From Eonycteris spelaea (taxonomy: Eukaryota; Chordata; Mammalia; Chiroptera; Pteropodidae), in the NCBI GenBank assembly GCA_003508835.1, contig PUFA01000081.1, positions 3,782,001 through 3,846,000 of the forward strand: a DNA stretch of 64,000 bases, given 5' to 3'. Below, in pieces: positions 12,750 through 23,258 of this stretch (positions within the stretch are counted from its first letter, which is position 1; every line of letters starts with the position of its first letter). The notes below the pieces were generated by a model. It saw only the letters and a list, made by a program, of their open reading frames with translations, did not search any database and had not been told where the DNA came from. A program made the position numbers and the translations under genes.

Positions 12750-14558
12750 GAGTTTGGTATTGTTTGAGGTTTCTTAAAAGTTCTAGAAATATTGAGGACT
12801 CTAAAGAACTTTAGTTCATGTGAATTATACCTATCGATATTTACCCAATTAAAAATGAAAGCTCCTAAGAAATTGAATTACTTATTAACTTAATTCATAT
12901 AAACTGATCACATGTTAACATCAATAACATAGTTATATGAAAAATAAAAAACATTCTAAAGCAAACAATTAGTAAGTAACATTGTTTAATGTCTGTGAAT
13001 CTCAACTGTGGATTCATATCTTTTGCCTTCAATTTGTTTCAATATGTTGTTTTGGTTGAAGTAAATGAAGAAAATCTGGCCTCCCACAGATATGTAATTG
13101 AATAAGGGAAAGAGTATTTTAACATCTCATTTGGAGATCATTGTGGTAATCATCTTTGACATCATAACAGAACTAGACAAATGGCAGTTTCTTAAAGGTT
13201 AGTTACAATGTGGAATCTGAAATTCCATAAGTGAACTTTTCAGACTGTTTCATTAATATGCTTTGAACTCTCTTGAATTTTGAATGGAACTTTTACCCAT
13301 ATATGATTTTGTAACATCATGCATTGGTCTTTTGGAGAATATTGGTTCACTTTGTTTTGAATATTGTTAAAGAAAAACTATTCTGATACTTGTTAAAATT
13401 GTAAAAAAAAAGACTTTATTCAAGGCTATGGTCATAGGCGTCATGACTATCACAACAGAGGAAATCAGGCTCAATTCTTAATACAGTAAAGAAAGCAAAA
13501 ATTTATAGCCATGAACAGAGTAAGAGGGATCAGTGGATGAAAAATTACTATAAGAAAGTCAACAAAGGTAGAGGTATTCTTGCTTAACTAACTTAAACGG
13601 GACTTTTGCTAGAGGCAGGTCAAAGACAAATGCATCGAAGGTGGAAAATGATAAACTTGATCAAATATCAAAAGTGGGGAGATTTTTGCTAAACTGACTT
13701 GGCAGGATCTTTGCAAAAACTGAGCTACAAAGGCCCAGCAATGATGGGGCCCAAAGTCAAAGCCTCGTTAAAAAAAGGTCCGGTGCATAATTAATGTTTG
13801 TTAAGAAGAGGGTCTTTCAATATCTTCCAAATATTAACATACTTCATTATATAATTTCAGAAATCACAATTAAGTATCACAACTAAGAGAAAGGTTTAAG
13901 TATTATGAAGCTGTCACGCTGATAGTGTGGATTTTAACTTTTATTTTAAAACTCAGATTCTGTAACTGGCAAACAAATACTGGTTTTACCTTGAGGTAAC
14001 AGATTCACTTGGTTAATTTTTTAGAAAATGTTTGTTAAATGACCAATGCTAAATAATCATAGTTTGCCTATTTGTTATTTTTTCAAGTAAAAATGGCATT
14101 CCACGAAAAAATGACTAGTTTATCTGGCAACCAAAACAATTGTGCAAGAGCTTTCAAGACAATCCATCACACCTTACTGTGCAGAGTACTTATATGTACT
14201 TACAGGGATTCATAAATGTTAAAAAGAAATGTGCTCAAGGGTCGAGATTGAACAATTTTTACTGCTTCGTCAAAGATAGTATCATGTGAAACTGGTGGGT
14301 TTTTTGTTTGTTTTTTTGTAAGTGCTTTTCTATGACAATATAATGAATAGCTGTAGTTTGGTTCTACTGTTTTTGATTAGTACTAAGGTGCCAGCATTTT
14401 TACCCACCATTACTTTTGTTCCAGTTAGTGCTAATGTCAACCAGTGAAAAAGGCGACTCCCATCTTAATATTATTAGAAAAATAGTTTTGACCTCATGGA
14501 CCCCTGAAAGGGTTTGGGGACCCCCAGTGCCTGGAAACCACACTTTGAGAACCACTAA
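12750..14558 (-). mobile_element. Charlie-like hAT DNA transposon, split by an LTR-like insert
   Basis: Two blocks (12750-13395 and 13830-14558) read as one diverged hAT-Charlie-type element from pattern memory: '…attgaggactctaaagaactt…' near the left end, '…gttgttttggttgaagta…' and '…gtaacatcatgcattggtc…' inside, and a right end finishing 'cacactttgagaaccacta', the classic hAT/Charlie terminal inverted repeat. The left terminal repeat is too decayed to define. No transposase frame survives. The family name is not certain. Confidence 0.65.
13398..13828 (-). mobile_element. LTR-like insertion inside the Charlie-like element
   Basis: This block interrupts the hAT element and is unlike either flank. 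On the minus strand its last part has an AATAAA (plus-strand tttatt at about 13415) just before an A-rich stretch, like the R/U5 end of a solo LTR. The remainder resembles an old mammalian LTR by texture ('…gctaaactgacttggcaggatctttgcaaaaactg…'). The family is not identified and the boundaries are approximate. Confidence 0.4.
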
Positions 14559-15604
14559 TTTAGATATCAAAATTTGGAAATGATTTTATATTATGCCATC
14601 ATATGCTAATCTTTAATTTTACTAATATCCTGGGGGTTCCCTAGGTTGAAGTTTTACTACTCTAACCCCATCAAAGTTTTTAAAAATGTGTATAGAAAAA
14701 GAGAAGAGAAAGAGAGAACACATGCAAGCGTAAGAGTGAAACAGAAAGAGATGGAATATGTGAAGGGCTGTCTTAAAGGCAAAGTAACCAACTGAGAGGT
14801 GTCAGTTCCTTTGTTTTGGGACTTATTCTGATGTGCTGTTGCTTTAGCTGGGCTTCTGGTAAAAGTAGAGCCTGAGACAAAGGCTTGCATGTAGGTATTT
14901 ATTTGGGGATATGCTCATCTGGGAATATGATACTCAGGAAAAGAAGAAAGCAAATAAAATGCATTTGAATTTTGAGATGGCTCCCTACCCCTCCTTTCTA
15001 ACAGACCTGTGCTTAATCTCATGCAGGACCTTCTGCAGATCCTTCAGATCATTTGCCTGGATAAGAAAGGGGAAGCATTTATCCAATAGCTCCAAGTGCT
15101 CCATTTCTCAGGGGTGGCCCACTACATCCTCATACTACTTTGGAGTTGAGCATAGGTGAATTAAGAGTAGTTCTTACCAGAGTCCTGTGTTACGGTAATA
15201 TAGAAATCTGTAGGTAGGAGGAAAGAGGTAAGAGGAAGAGGCTGAAAGCCACTCAGTGGCCAGAGTAAGATGTGAAGCTGAGTATGTGCAAGAGTGTTTA
15301 ATATGCCGTTTTTTGCCCTACTTGCATGACGATGGGCATGGCCTCATTAGGACCACCTGGAGAGGCTTTCATCACTGTGCTGTCTTGGTGCAAGCTGTCG
15401 GATGCATAGAGCTTGAGGTGGAACCTCTGAAATAATATATGTAAGACTGCTTGGTACAGAGTATGCACTCAGTCAATATTAGTCATGTGGGAAGTTGCTA
15501 TAAACTAGAGATATCTGAGCACATACACCAAGCCACGGACATAAACAGTATAAACTTGGAGAAGAGATTAAATTTGGTTGACTCTATGTGATACTGATAA
15601 TAAG
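14559..15604. other. Unique sequence with a possible degraded repeat end
   Basis: No gene recognised. The open frame at 14911-15159 (82 codons) has no domain I know and no conserved context. A short MIR-like 3' end may lie near 15440-15490 ('tggtacagagtatgcactcagtcaatatt'). Confidence 0.4.
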
Positions 15605-15944
15605 AAATACACTTTTGGTCTTCATCCTTCTTCCTGGAGCAGAGCTCCTGAAATCCTGGGAATTTTCTATGAGAGCTATAGAAAAATCCTGTATTATGTT
15701 AATAAGGTAACTTTTGAAAAGTACCTAAGATGAGGACTGGTTGTTAGGAGAAACACCTTGTGATTAGATGTTTGGAACTTTCAGTTCCACCCCTCCACCC
15801 CCACCTCCTGGAGGGGAGAAGGACTGGAATTAAATTCAATTACTAATTGCCAATGATTTAATCACCCACACCTATGTAAAAGCTTTATAAAACAACACGA
15901 GGATGAGGTTGGGTCGCTTCTGAGTTGGTGAACACCTGGAAATT

Positions 15945-16030
<86 letters not shown>

Positions 16031-16470
16031 AGAGAGAGACATGCTTGGAGAGGACATGGAAGCTCCAACCCCCTTTCCCATAGCTTTCTCTATGCATCTC
16101 TTCCACCTGGCAATTCCTGAGTTACATCCTTTTATAACAAACTGGTAATCTAGTAAGTAAAGTATTTAAGTTCTGTGAGCTGCTCTAGCAAATTAATTGA
16201 ATCTAAGAGGGGAATTGGTGAAAACCAATTTATAGCTGGTCGCTCAGAAGCACAAGTGACAACCTGGACTTGAAATTAATGATTGGTTTTTAAAGTGGAG
16301 GTGGAGTGTTTCAGTCTTGTGGGACTGAACCCCTTAACTTGTGGGATCTGACACTATCTCCAAGTAGTGTCAGAATTGAATTGAATTGTAGGACACCTAG
16401 CTGGTATTGAAGAATTTCTTGGTGTGGGAAAAAATCCACACGTTGGAATTGGTGTCAGAAATGTACTATA
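15605..16470 (+). mobile_element. Ancient solo LTR (endogenous retrovirus), plus strand
   Basis: The block has LTR architecture: a pyrimidine/GC-rich U3 part (about 15780-15825), a TATA-like ctttataaaac at about 15883-15893, a downstream 'ttttataacaaactggtaatctagtaag' polyadenylation-type region (about 16131-16160), and a 3' part ending near '…aaaaatccacacgttgg…tgtcagaaatg'. It matches a common old eutherian LTR by memory, but I cannot name the family safely. No internal retroviral genes adjoin it, so it appears to be a solo LTR. A long GA microsatellite has grown inside it. Confidence 0.6.
15946..16039 (+). repeat. (GA)n microsatellite
   Basis: Almost pure GA for about 90 bases with one interruption (gaagag near 16024). 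It lies inside the LTR. The antisense Ser/Leu-repeat open frames here are artefacts of this repeat. Confidence 0.98.
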
Positions 16471-16981
16471 AGAAACAGACAAATAACTCTGCCAAAGCAA
16501 CCAGCAAAAAATTTCATACCTAGTATCTTTTGGATAGATTCATAAAGCTCTTATTTTCTAAACACATATAGAAATAATAGCTAAAACTTATGGTACTTTG
16601 AGCTTGATATATCTACCGTTGATAACACGGTTCTCGGACAATGCTGAGTTGTTTCCAATTCAGGCTAGAGTGTTACTCTTTGGCTTTAGTGGCTCAATAT
16701 CCTAATTAAGAGGCTTAAAAATAACCATGCTCTTTGAAATAGTAGTCCTAGTTTAGAAATATTTTAAGAAATTATTTAGAGATAAGTTCATAAATTTATG
16801 TAGGAGAATTATTTCGATATAACTCATAATTACAATTTGGAAACCATCTAAGTTTCCAAAAACTACAATTTTTTTTATAATTTATGCTAAATGGTATCAT
16901 GAGATATTTTTCAGACATTAAATATTGTTTGGAAAGGTATGAAAATCCTCATAATCTAAGTGACCTCCTACAAATGTAGGA
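16471..16981. other. Unique AT-rich sequence
   Basis: No gene or confident repeat seen. Confidence 0.45.
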
Positions 16982-17216
16982 CAGGGGTCCCCAAGCCTCT
17001 GGCTGTGGACCAGTACCAGTCTGTGGTGTTAGGAACTGAGCTGCACAGCAGGAGGTGAGTGACAGGTGAGCAAGTGAAGCTTCATTTGTATTTGCAGTCT
17101 CTCTCCAGCTCTAGCATCACTGCCTCAGTTCTACCCCAAATCATCAGAAGTGATCAGAGGCATTAGATTCTCATAGGAACACTGGTCCCTGGTGCCAAAA
17201 AGGTTGGGGACTGCTC
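16982..17216 (+). mobile_element. Non-autonomous hAT element (MITE) with terminal inverted repeats
   Basis: The left end, caggggtccccaagcc, and the right end, ggttggggactgctc, are near-perfect inverted repeats. Internally 'gttaggaactgagctgcacagcaggaggtgag' style text and 'cattagattctcatagga' match a widespread mammalian hAT MITE family; I do not assign the MER number. The flanking 8-mers (atgtagga / atgagaat) are only weakly alike, so the original 8-bp duplication has decayed or was not kept. Confidence 0.8.
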
Positions 17217-18404
17217 ATGAGAATATAAAATTGCATATTTAAGGTAACAATTATAACAAAAAAGGTGCAGAGAAACAAGCATGAAAAAAGACACAAACTT
17301 TTTAAATACTGCTTACCTTGAAGATATAGGATTCTAAATGATTTGCGTTTTACATTACATTGGCCAATATTTTCTCTATTTTTTTATAAATATGCAATAT
17401 CTTATTATCAGAAAAAAAATGTTAATGCTAAGAGAAAAAACTAAAAAGAGGGTGGCAAATACTTTACTAGCCATTGTGACTGATCAAAACTACTTCAAAG
17501 ATATTAAATATTTAACACATCAGACTTTGCATTGACTTCTCTCACTCACATCAAGCTTAGACTTTGTTAGTATTTTCTTCCACCAGAGTGCATTGTAGTA
17601 GAGCTAATCAAAGCATCTGTACCCTGAATCTTCTAGTAGGCTTCCTGTCTCTGTTTCTGCTAGTTTAGGGCAGGCTTATATTATCTTTGCTGCAACTGTA
17701 GATTTGAACAGCTATTTCCATCTGTGTGATAGACAAGAGAAAATTTTGGACAGAGTTGCTTATCTCTATGGTAAAAGGCTTTTTCTCAATGCCCATCTGA
17801 TGTTGTTGCTGCAGCCTAATAGGGTGATACAGGGTGCACTGCATAAGGCTGGAACAAAGCCTGAAGGCACATTCTTCAATGCTAAATAAATTTGGTCTAA
17901 TTTTTCTTTTGTGTTTACACTTTGTCTTATGAAAGACGTGCTGTAATTATGCTCACAGCTACAGAGACAGCTAGGAAGACAACTGAGCCAGTCTGCCTCA
18001 ATCCATTACTAAAACAGAATTATATTTCATCTATGTGAAAATTCTTTGGAATACTCAAAATACAGAAGATAATTTAAACATTTCTTTTCTACGACTTCCC
18101 TACCTCTCTTGGAGCACCCATGTGTCCTTCTTGCTTGACCCCCTTGCCTCTTTCTTTAATCATCCTTTTCCCCCCTTAGTTCTGGCTTCTTAATCATGCT
18201 GCCACCTCTTATAGATGAGCTTGAAATTTTCATACTGGGATTTGCCCTAAAAAAATCAATTTTGCTGTAGATCTACACATTCTTCAGAGTGAACCTATAA
18301 GTAAAGCCTTTCTCTTGCTGAGGTTGATAACCTCTGGAATACTTCTCTAGAGCATGGAAGGAAAATTAGTACCATATTGGATAGCATCATTGTTTGAAAG
18401 ACTT
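17217..18404. other. Unique sequence; unassigned short open frames
   Basis: No gene recognised. A 61-codon frame at 17704-17889 ends in a stop overlapping an ATAAA-rich stretch. It lacks any domain I recognise, and nothing suggests a processed pseudogene (no A-tail, no duplication). Confidence 0.4.
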
Positions 18405-18950
18405 AAAATAGCATTTCACTGGACAATCTTAAAATTTGTATGGAACAAAAGACCCCAACTAGATAAAGAAATATTGAGAAAGCAGAAAAAAATAGAGCAT
18501 TATGCTCCCTGATTTCAAAGTATACTGCAATGACATAGCAATCAAAACCAGTATCATATTGACATAAAAACAGACACAGATCAATGGAACATAAATTGAG
18601 AACCCAGAAACCTAGAAATAAACCCACATGTATGTAGTAAATTAATTTATGGCAAAAGGGCCAAGAATATACAATAGGGAAAAAACAGTCTCTTCAATAA
18701 ATGGTCGGGAAAACTGGAGAGCCACATGCAAAAAGATGAAACTGGGACAACTCTTTACACCATGCACAAAAAAATTAACTCAAAGTGGATTAAAGACTTG
18801 AATATAAGACCTGAAAAACACAAACCTCCTAGAAGAAAACAAGCAGTAAGCCCCTTGACACTGGTCTTGGTAATGATATTTTGAATCTTGATATCAAAAG
18901 CAAAGGCACCAAAATAAACAAATGAGTAAGCTTATATTAAAGTAAAAAGC
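18405..18950 (+). mobile_element. L1-D1: ORF2 C-terminal L1 fragment
   Basis: Starts abruptly in the ORF2 segment 'cttaaaatttgtatggaacaaaag' and passes through 'attaactcaaagtggattaaagactt' to 'ccaaaataaacaaatgag'. It then stops, and another L1 piece repeats part of it. The frame is broken throughout. Confidence 0.85.
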
Positions 18951-20215
18951 AAGAATAAAACTGGATCCACTTTCTTATACCAGATTAACTCAAAATAGAT
19001 TAAAGACTTAAATGTAAGATCCCACACTATAAAACTCCTAGAAGAGAACTTAGGCAGTAAACTCTGTGACATTTGACATCACTATTAGCAATATTTTTGG
19101 ATATGTTTCCTCGACAAGGGAAACAAAAGAAAAATAAATGGGACTACACTGCATTAAAGAGTTATTGCAAAGTGAAGGAAACCACCAACAAAATGAAAAG
19201 ACCACTTAATAAATGAGAGATTTACCAAATGATACAACTGACAAGGGATTAACATACACCACATATGAGGAACTCCCACTATTTCATACCAAAAAAAATA
19301 ATCTGTTTTAAAAAATGGGCAGAGGACATAATGGTCATTTCTCCAAAAATGATATACAGATGGCCACTAGACATAAAAAGATGCTTGACATCACTATCAG
19401 GAAAATATAAATTAAAACCTCAATGTGATATCACCTCACACCTGTCAGCATTGACTATCAGCAAGTGTTGATGAGGCTGTGGAGAAGGAGAACCCTTGCG
19501 CACTGTTGATGGGATTATAAATTGGTGTAGCCACTATGGAAAACAATATGATGATCCTAAAAAAAAATTAAAAGTAGGACTATTAAATGACTCAGAAATT
19601 CACTTCTGGATATTTTTCCAGTGAAGTCCAAAACAGTAATTCAAAAGATTATGCACATCTATGTTCACTGAAGCATTATTTACAATAGCCAAGATATGAA
19701 AGCATCCTAGTTGTTTATGAATAAAGAAGAGTTGGTACATATCTACAATGGAATGTTACTCAGCCATAAAAAAGAATGAAATCTTGCCATTTGAAGCAAA
19801 CAACATAAATGGACCTAGTGGGTGTTATGCTAAGTGAAATAAGTCAGAGAAAGACAACATATAATTTTACTTATGTGTGGAATCTAGAAAAATTAAATGG
19901 ACAAAGAGAAATGAACAGAGAACAAACTGTACAGAGTTGATGTTTTTCAAATGGGAGTGGGGGTTGGGATAATGGGTGAAGAGATAAGAAGTACAAATTT
20001 GGAGCTGTAAAGTGGTCACGGGGATGTAAAGTATAGCATAGGGAATATTCAAAATATTGTAATAACAATGTATGATGTCAAATGGATGGGTACTAGACTT
20101 ATTAGGGAAGTACTTTGTAAGTTATATAGATGTCTAATCACTATGTTGTAAACATGAAACTAAAATAACATTGTATGTTAATTGTAATGAAAAATAAAAA
20201 TATAAATGAATCATA
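18951..20215 (+). mobile_element. L1-D2: L1 ORF2 end and 3' UTR with A-rich tail
   Basis: Restarts at the ORF2 segment already present in L1-D1 (ttaactcaaaatagattaaagactt at about 18985 against the like segment at about 18776). It runs to a complete-looking 3' end (…acatgaaactaaaataacattgtatgttaattgtaatg…) and an A-rich tail near 20200. It is therefore a separate insertion or a duplicated piece, not a continuation of L1-D1. Confidence 0.85.
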
Positions 20216-20483
20216 TATTCTAATGTGTATTACCCACTCTGGACCTCAGTCTCTCAAAATGTACCCAAACAATGAAAGCCACGGTTAATTTGTTATATAG
20301 CAAATAAAGTAAAGCAACACAGAGGCAAATATTGTCCCACCCGCCTGTTTTAGTCCATACTACCCCTTTGGGTGGGATGTACAAATTGGGATTCAAGTAC
20401 AGTCTGTCAACCTGATTTACCTGCGTGGTTTGAGGATTAATTCAAATGTTTATATATGTTATAGCAGATATCTGGCTCATAAG
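20216..20483. other. Unique sequence, possible MIR trace
   Basis: No gene seen. Positions 20395-20480 vaguely resemble a MIR 3' half but are too diverged to call. Confidence 0.35.
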
Positions 20484-20572
20484 TTTTATTTTATTTTTTA
20501 TTAATTTTTTTAAAATTATGGTGACAATTGGTTAACAAAATCCAGTTAAGTTTTTATTAGTGTACAATTTAT
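20484..20572 (-). mobile_element. Very short L1 3' end, minus strand
   Basis: A T-rich stretch followed by taaaattatggtgacaattg… and …tgtacaattta is the reverse complement of the 3' end of the L1-B subfamily (compare 7785-7850). It is a severely 5'-truncated L1 of under 100 bp. Confidence 0.8.
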
Positions 20573-21549
20573 TATTAGTAAGGCATATATATATTATTGC
20601 ATTGTGTTTTAAAAAGGCTCAATTCAATTGCCCCAGTATTTTAGAGGGAACTTGAAAAAAAGAAATATGTTTCATTCCTCTGTATGCCCTGCTACCCATA
20701 TAAGCACTGACACGTAAGAATAAACCTGATAATATATATTCCATGAGTGATTCCAGATCTCTGTAGAAGACTTCACTTTTAGCTTTCAAAGTCCCCTTTT
20801 CCAATGGAGATATGAGGATGAGAGCAGAAAGACCAATCTTGTTTTCACATTTAGTACCAATATGTCAAATGTTCCCATTATTTAAGTTGTATCTTAGAAC
20901 AACTGCCTGGAGGTTAATGGCAAAAGATGGTTGGAATTTATGTTCTGAATATGCCTCTCAATCCCTTGGGGGAAGAGGACTGGGAGAGAACTGCTTGATA
21001 AGAAGTTGAAAATTCTATTCCCAATCCCTATATACTAATTACAAGATCAGTGAGTGTCAAAACATGTGAGATATGCTCTCAAGAGAGCAGACCCCACAGT
21101 TCCTTCAAACATCAAACAGTTGTAACATGACAGATCGAAACTGCCAGTTGCTTTCAATCTTTTTAAATACATATGACAGTCACATTCATTACCAAATGAT
21201 TTCAACAAGATTAATGTTATTCCAAGTCAGCACCTAGAAATTAATCATTTCACCATTATTTTAGTGTTAACAAGACACTTAAGTGGAATTATTTGACAGA
21301 CTATTAACATAAATTGAGAGGAGAGGCACAGATGTCAAAAGCTAATTAGCAGTGACAAATTCTACAGAGGATTACGAAGTCTTAAAAAACAGACACTTTG
21401 GTTTTGGAAATCTCTCCTTAGGTTACTTTATCTGGCCCTGGCCTCTCTCTCTCAGCTAGCTTCCCAAATCTAGCCCAATATGTCATCCACCTTGATATTT
21501 CTGTGTTAGAAAAGGCACTTTAAAATCATCAACTGCCACCACCATCATC
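20573..21549. other. Unique sequence
   Basis: No gene or confident repeat. A 65-codon frame at 20812-21009 has no recognisable product. Confidence 0.4.
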
Positions 21550-21765
21550 ATGTTTATTGAACAATTAATCAGGTTATAGAAATTGTGCTTGGATTATACA
21601 GAAGTACCAATTAATGTCCTTATTTTCAGCTAAAGAAAATAGGTCAGAGAGGTAAAATAACTTGTTTAAGGTCAATTTATTTAGGCAACATGGTTGTTTT
21701 CTTATAGATCCAAATTTCACCTCCAAAGCTGTTTTGGGACTGTTTCTATTATGACATATTTTTTC
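21550..21765 (-). mobile_element. MIR SINE, minus strand
   Basis: Starts with 'tgtttattgaacaatta' and continues through 'cagctaaagaaaataggtcagagaggtaaaataacttgtttaaggtca' type text, the reverse complement of the MIR core. Diverged. The antisense 69-codon frame here is a by-product. Confidence 0.7.
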
Positions 21766-21859
21766 AGAGAAGAACAAACTCAATTTTCAAATCAAATAAA
21801 CAGGGAGCCAGTAGGCAGTGCAGTTTAATTTTGAGAAGTAAAACACATATCATTTAAAT

Positions 21860-22500
21860 ATGATATTTATCAGTTCTAGGAATTTTCATTTGGTTCTTTT
21901 AAAATGATTTGTTTTTCTTAAGGTTTCCTAACTTTTCATTTATGTGAGCATATTTTACTTTGCTTCACTGAGCATAGTTATATGATAGCTGCTTTAAAGT
22001 CATTGCATGCTCATTCCAATATTTAAATAATTTGGGGCTGTTTTTTCTTATTTTGTGTAATTGGTCCACATTTTTTTTTTGTACGTTGAGTAATTCTGAA
22101 TTATATCTTGGACATTGCAAACATGTTATTGTTGGAATATCACAATTCTGTTTATATTTCTCATAAGAGTGGTAACCTTTTTGCTTTAGCAAATAATTAA
22201 CTTGGTTGGACTCAAAATACAAACTCTGTTTCTTGGACAGCAGCTGAAAATTCATTCAAGTTCTTTTATCGTAGTATATGGTTGTTTGGTGTCTTTTCCA
22301 CATGTGTGGTGGCAGGGGTTGCCTAGGGATCTGGGCAGAGAATTTGGGGATTTCTTCTTTTTGTCTTTCTTCTTTCTATGACAATCTCCCCTCTCTCTAC
22401 ATCTCACACCCTTCCCAGAACTATGGATCCCAAACTTTTCCTCTGGTTCTTTAGGCCAGAAAACACCTGGGTTTTCAGTCAGAGTTTACCCACCCCATGG
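21860..22500 (-). mobile_element. Old L1 5' region, minus strand
   Basis: The stretch containing 'ttcatttggttctttt', 'cttcactgagcatagttatat', 'gctgctttaaagtc' and 'aacttggttggactcaaaatacaaactctg' resembles the reverse complement of the 5' part of ancient L1M-type elements. No ORF is intact. Confidence 0.65.
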
Positions 22501-22620
22501 CTCTGACTGTGAATTGCTGAGAGGGAGGTGTGGTGAGGGGAGGGGAGGCGTGAGGAGATGAGGTGGAAGAAGAGAGGAGAGGGATGGAGGGAGGGGGAGG
22601 GAGAGAGGGAGGGAGGAAGG
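22501..22620 (+). repeat. Purine-rich GGGA tract with G-quadruplex motif
   Basis: Almost purely purine. Runs of three or more G lie at 22581-22583, 22589-22591, 22593-22597, 22599-22601, 22607-22609 and 22611-22613, satisfying the usual four-run rule with short loops. It sits about 80 bp upstream of a TG repeat. Confidence 0.85.
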
Positions 22621-22699
22621 AACTTATTGAGTACTATTCTAAGTTTTGACTCCTTGCCAAGACTTGCCTGTTTTTATCCTCTAGTGTCTTCATAAAGTT

Positions 22700-22701
<2 letters not shown>

Positions 22702-22743
<42 letters not shown>
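22702..22743 (+). repeat. (GT)n microsatellite
   Basis: About 21 uninterrupted GT units. Confidence 0.98.
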
Positions 22744-22745
<2 letters not shown>

Positions 22746-23054
22746 AGAGTTTACAATTGTCTATGGGAGGCTGGTCTGATAGGTACTTACTTGACCGTAC
22801 CAGAAGGATTCTCTTTTAAGAATATGAACAATCTAGAAATCTTTCTTTAATAAACATAAAGGTATACCTGCAAAGGAATCTATACATTCACTACATATGG
22901 AATTTAGCAGACAATTTTGGGGGATTAATGCATCTCTGAAACCTGTACATATATGGCGGATCTCAAGTCAAGAATCCCTGATCCGTGTGACTGGTGCTGA
23001 GATTACAAAGTTGATCAAGATATAGCTCCTGTCTTCATAGAGCCATTATTCTAG
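22744..23054. other. Unique sequence
   Basis: No gene or repeat recognised. Confidence 0.4.
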
Positions 23055-23055
23055 A

Positions 23056-23258
23056 GCAGAGGTCAGCAAAGTTTTTCTTAAAAGCTAAGATAGTAAAAAT
23101 GTTATGCCTGTGGGCCAGCCACGTGACTTGTCACAACCTCTAACTCTGCCATTGTAGTGTAGCATAAACAATACACAGATAATGGGCATAATATTCCAAA
23201 AGAATTTTCAAATAAAAAATAAGTCATAAGCCTATAGGTATAGATTGTTGACATCTAC
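23056..23258 (+). mobile_element. hAT-type MITE, decayed
   Basis: The left end, gcagaggtcagcaaagttttt, then 'aagatagtaaaaatgttatgcctgtgggcc' and 'aactctgccattgtagt' match a common mammalian hAT MITE by memory. The right end 'gattgttgacatctact' is a worn inverted copy of the left end. The family number is not assigned. Confidence 0.7.

Noticed and set aside
15862..16106. Three overlapping antisense frames rich in Ser-Leu repeats
   Set aside because: Pure translation of the GA microsatellite in three frames; not genes.
16974..17224. 8-bp target-site duplication for the hAT MITE
   Set aside because: The flanking 8-mers atgtagga and atgagaat agree at too few positions to claim.
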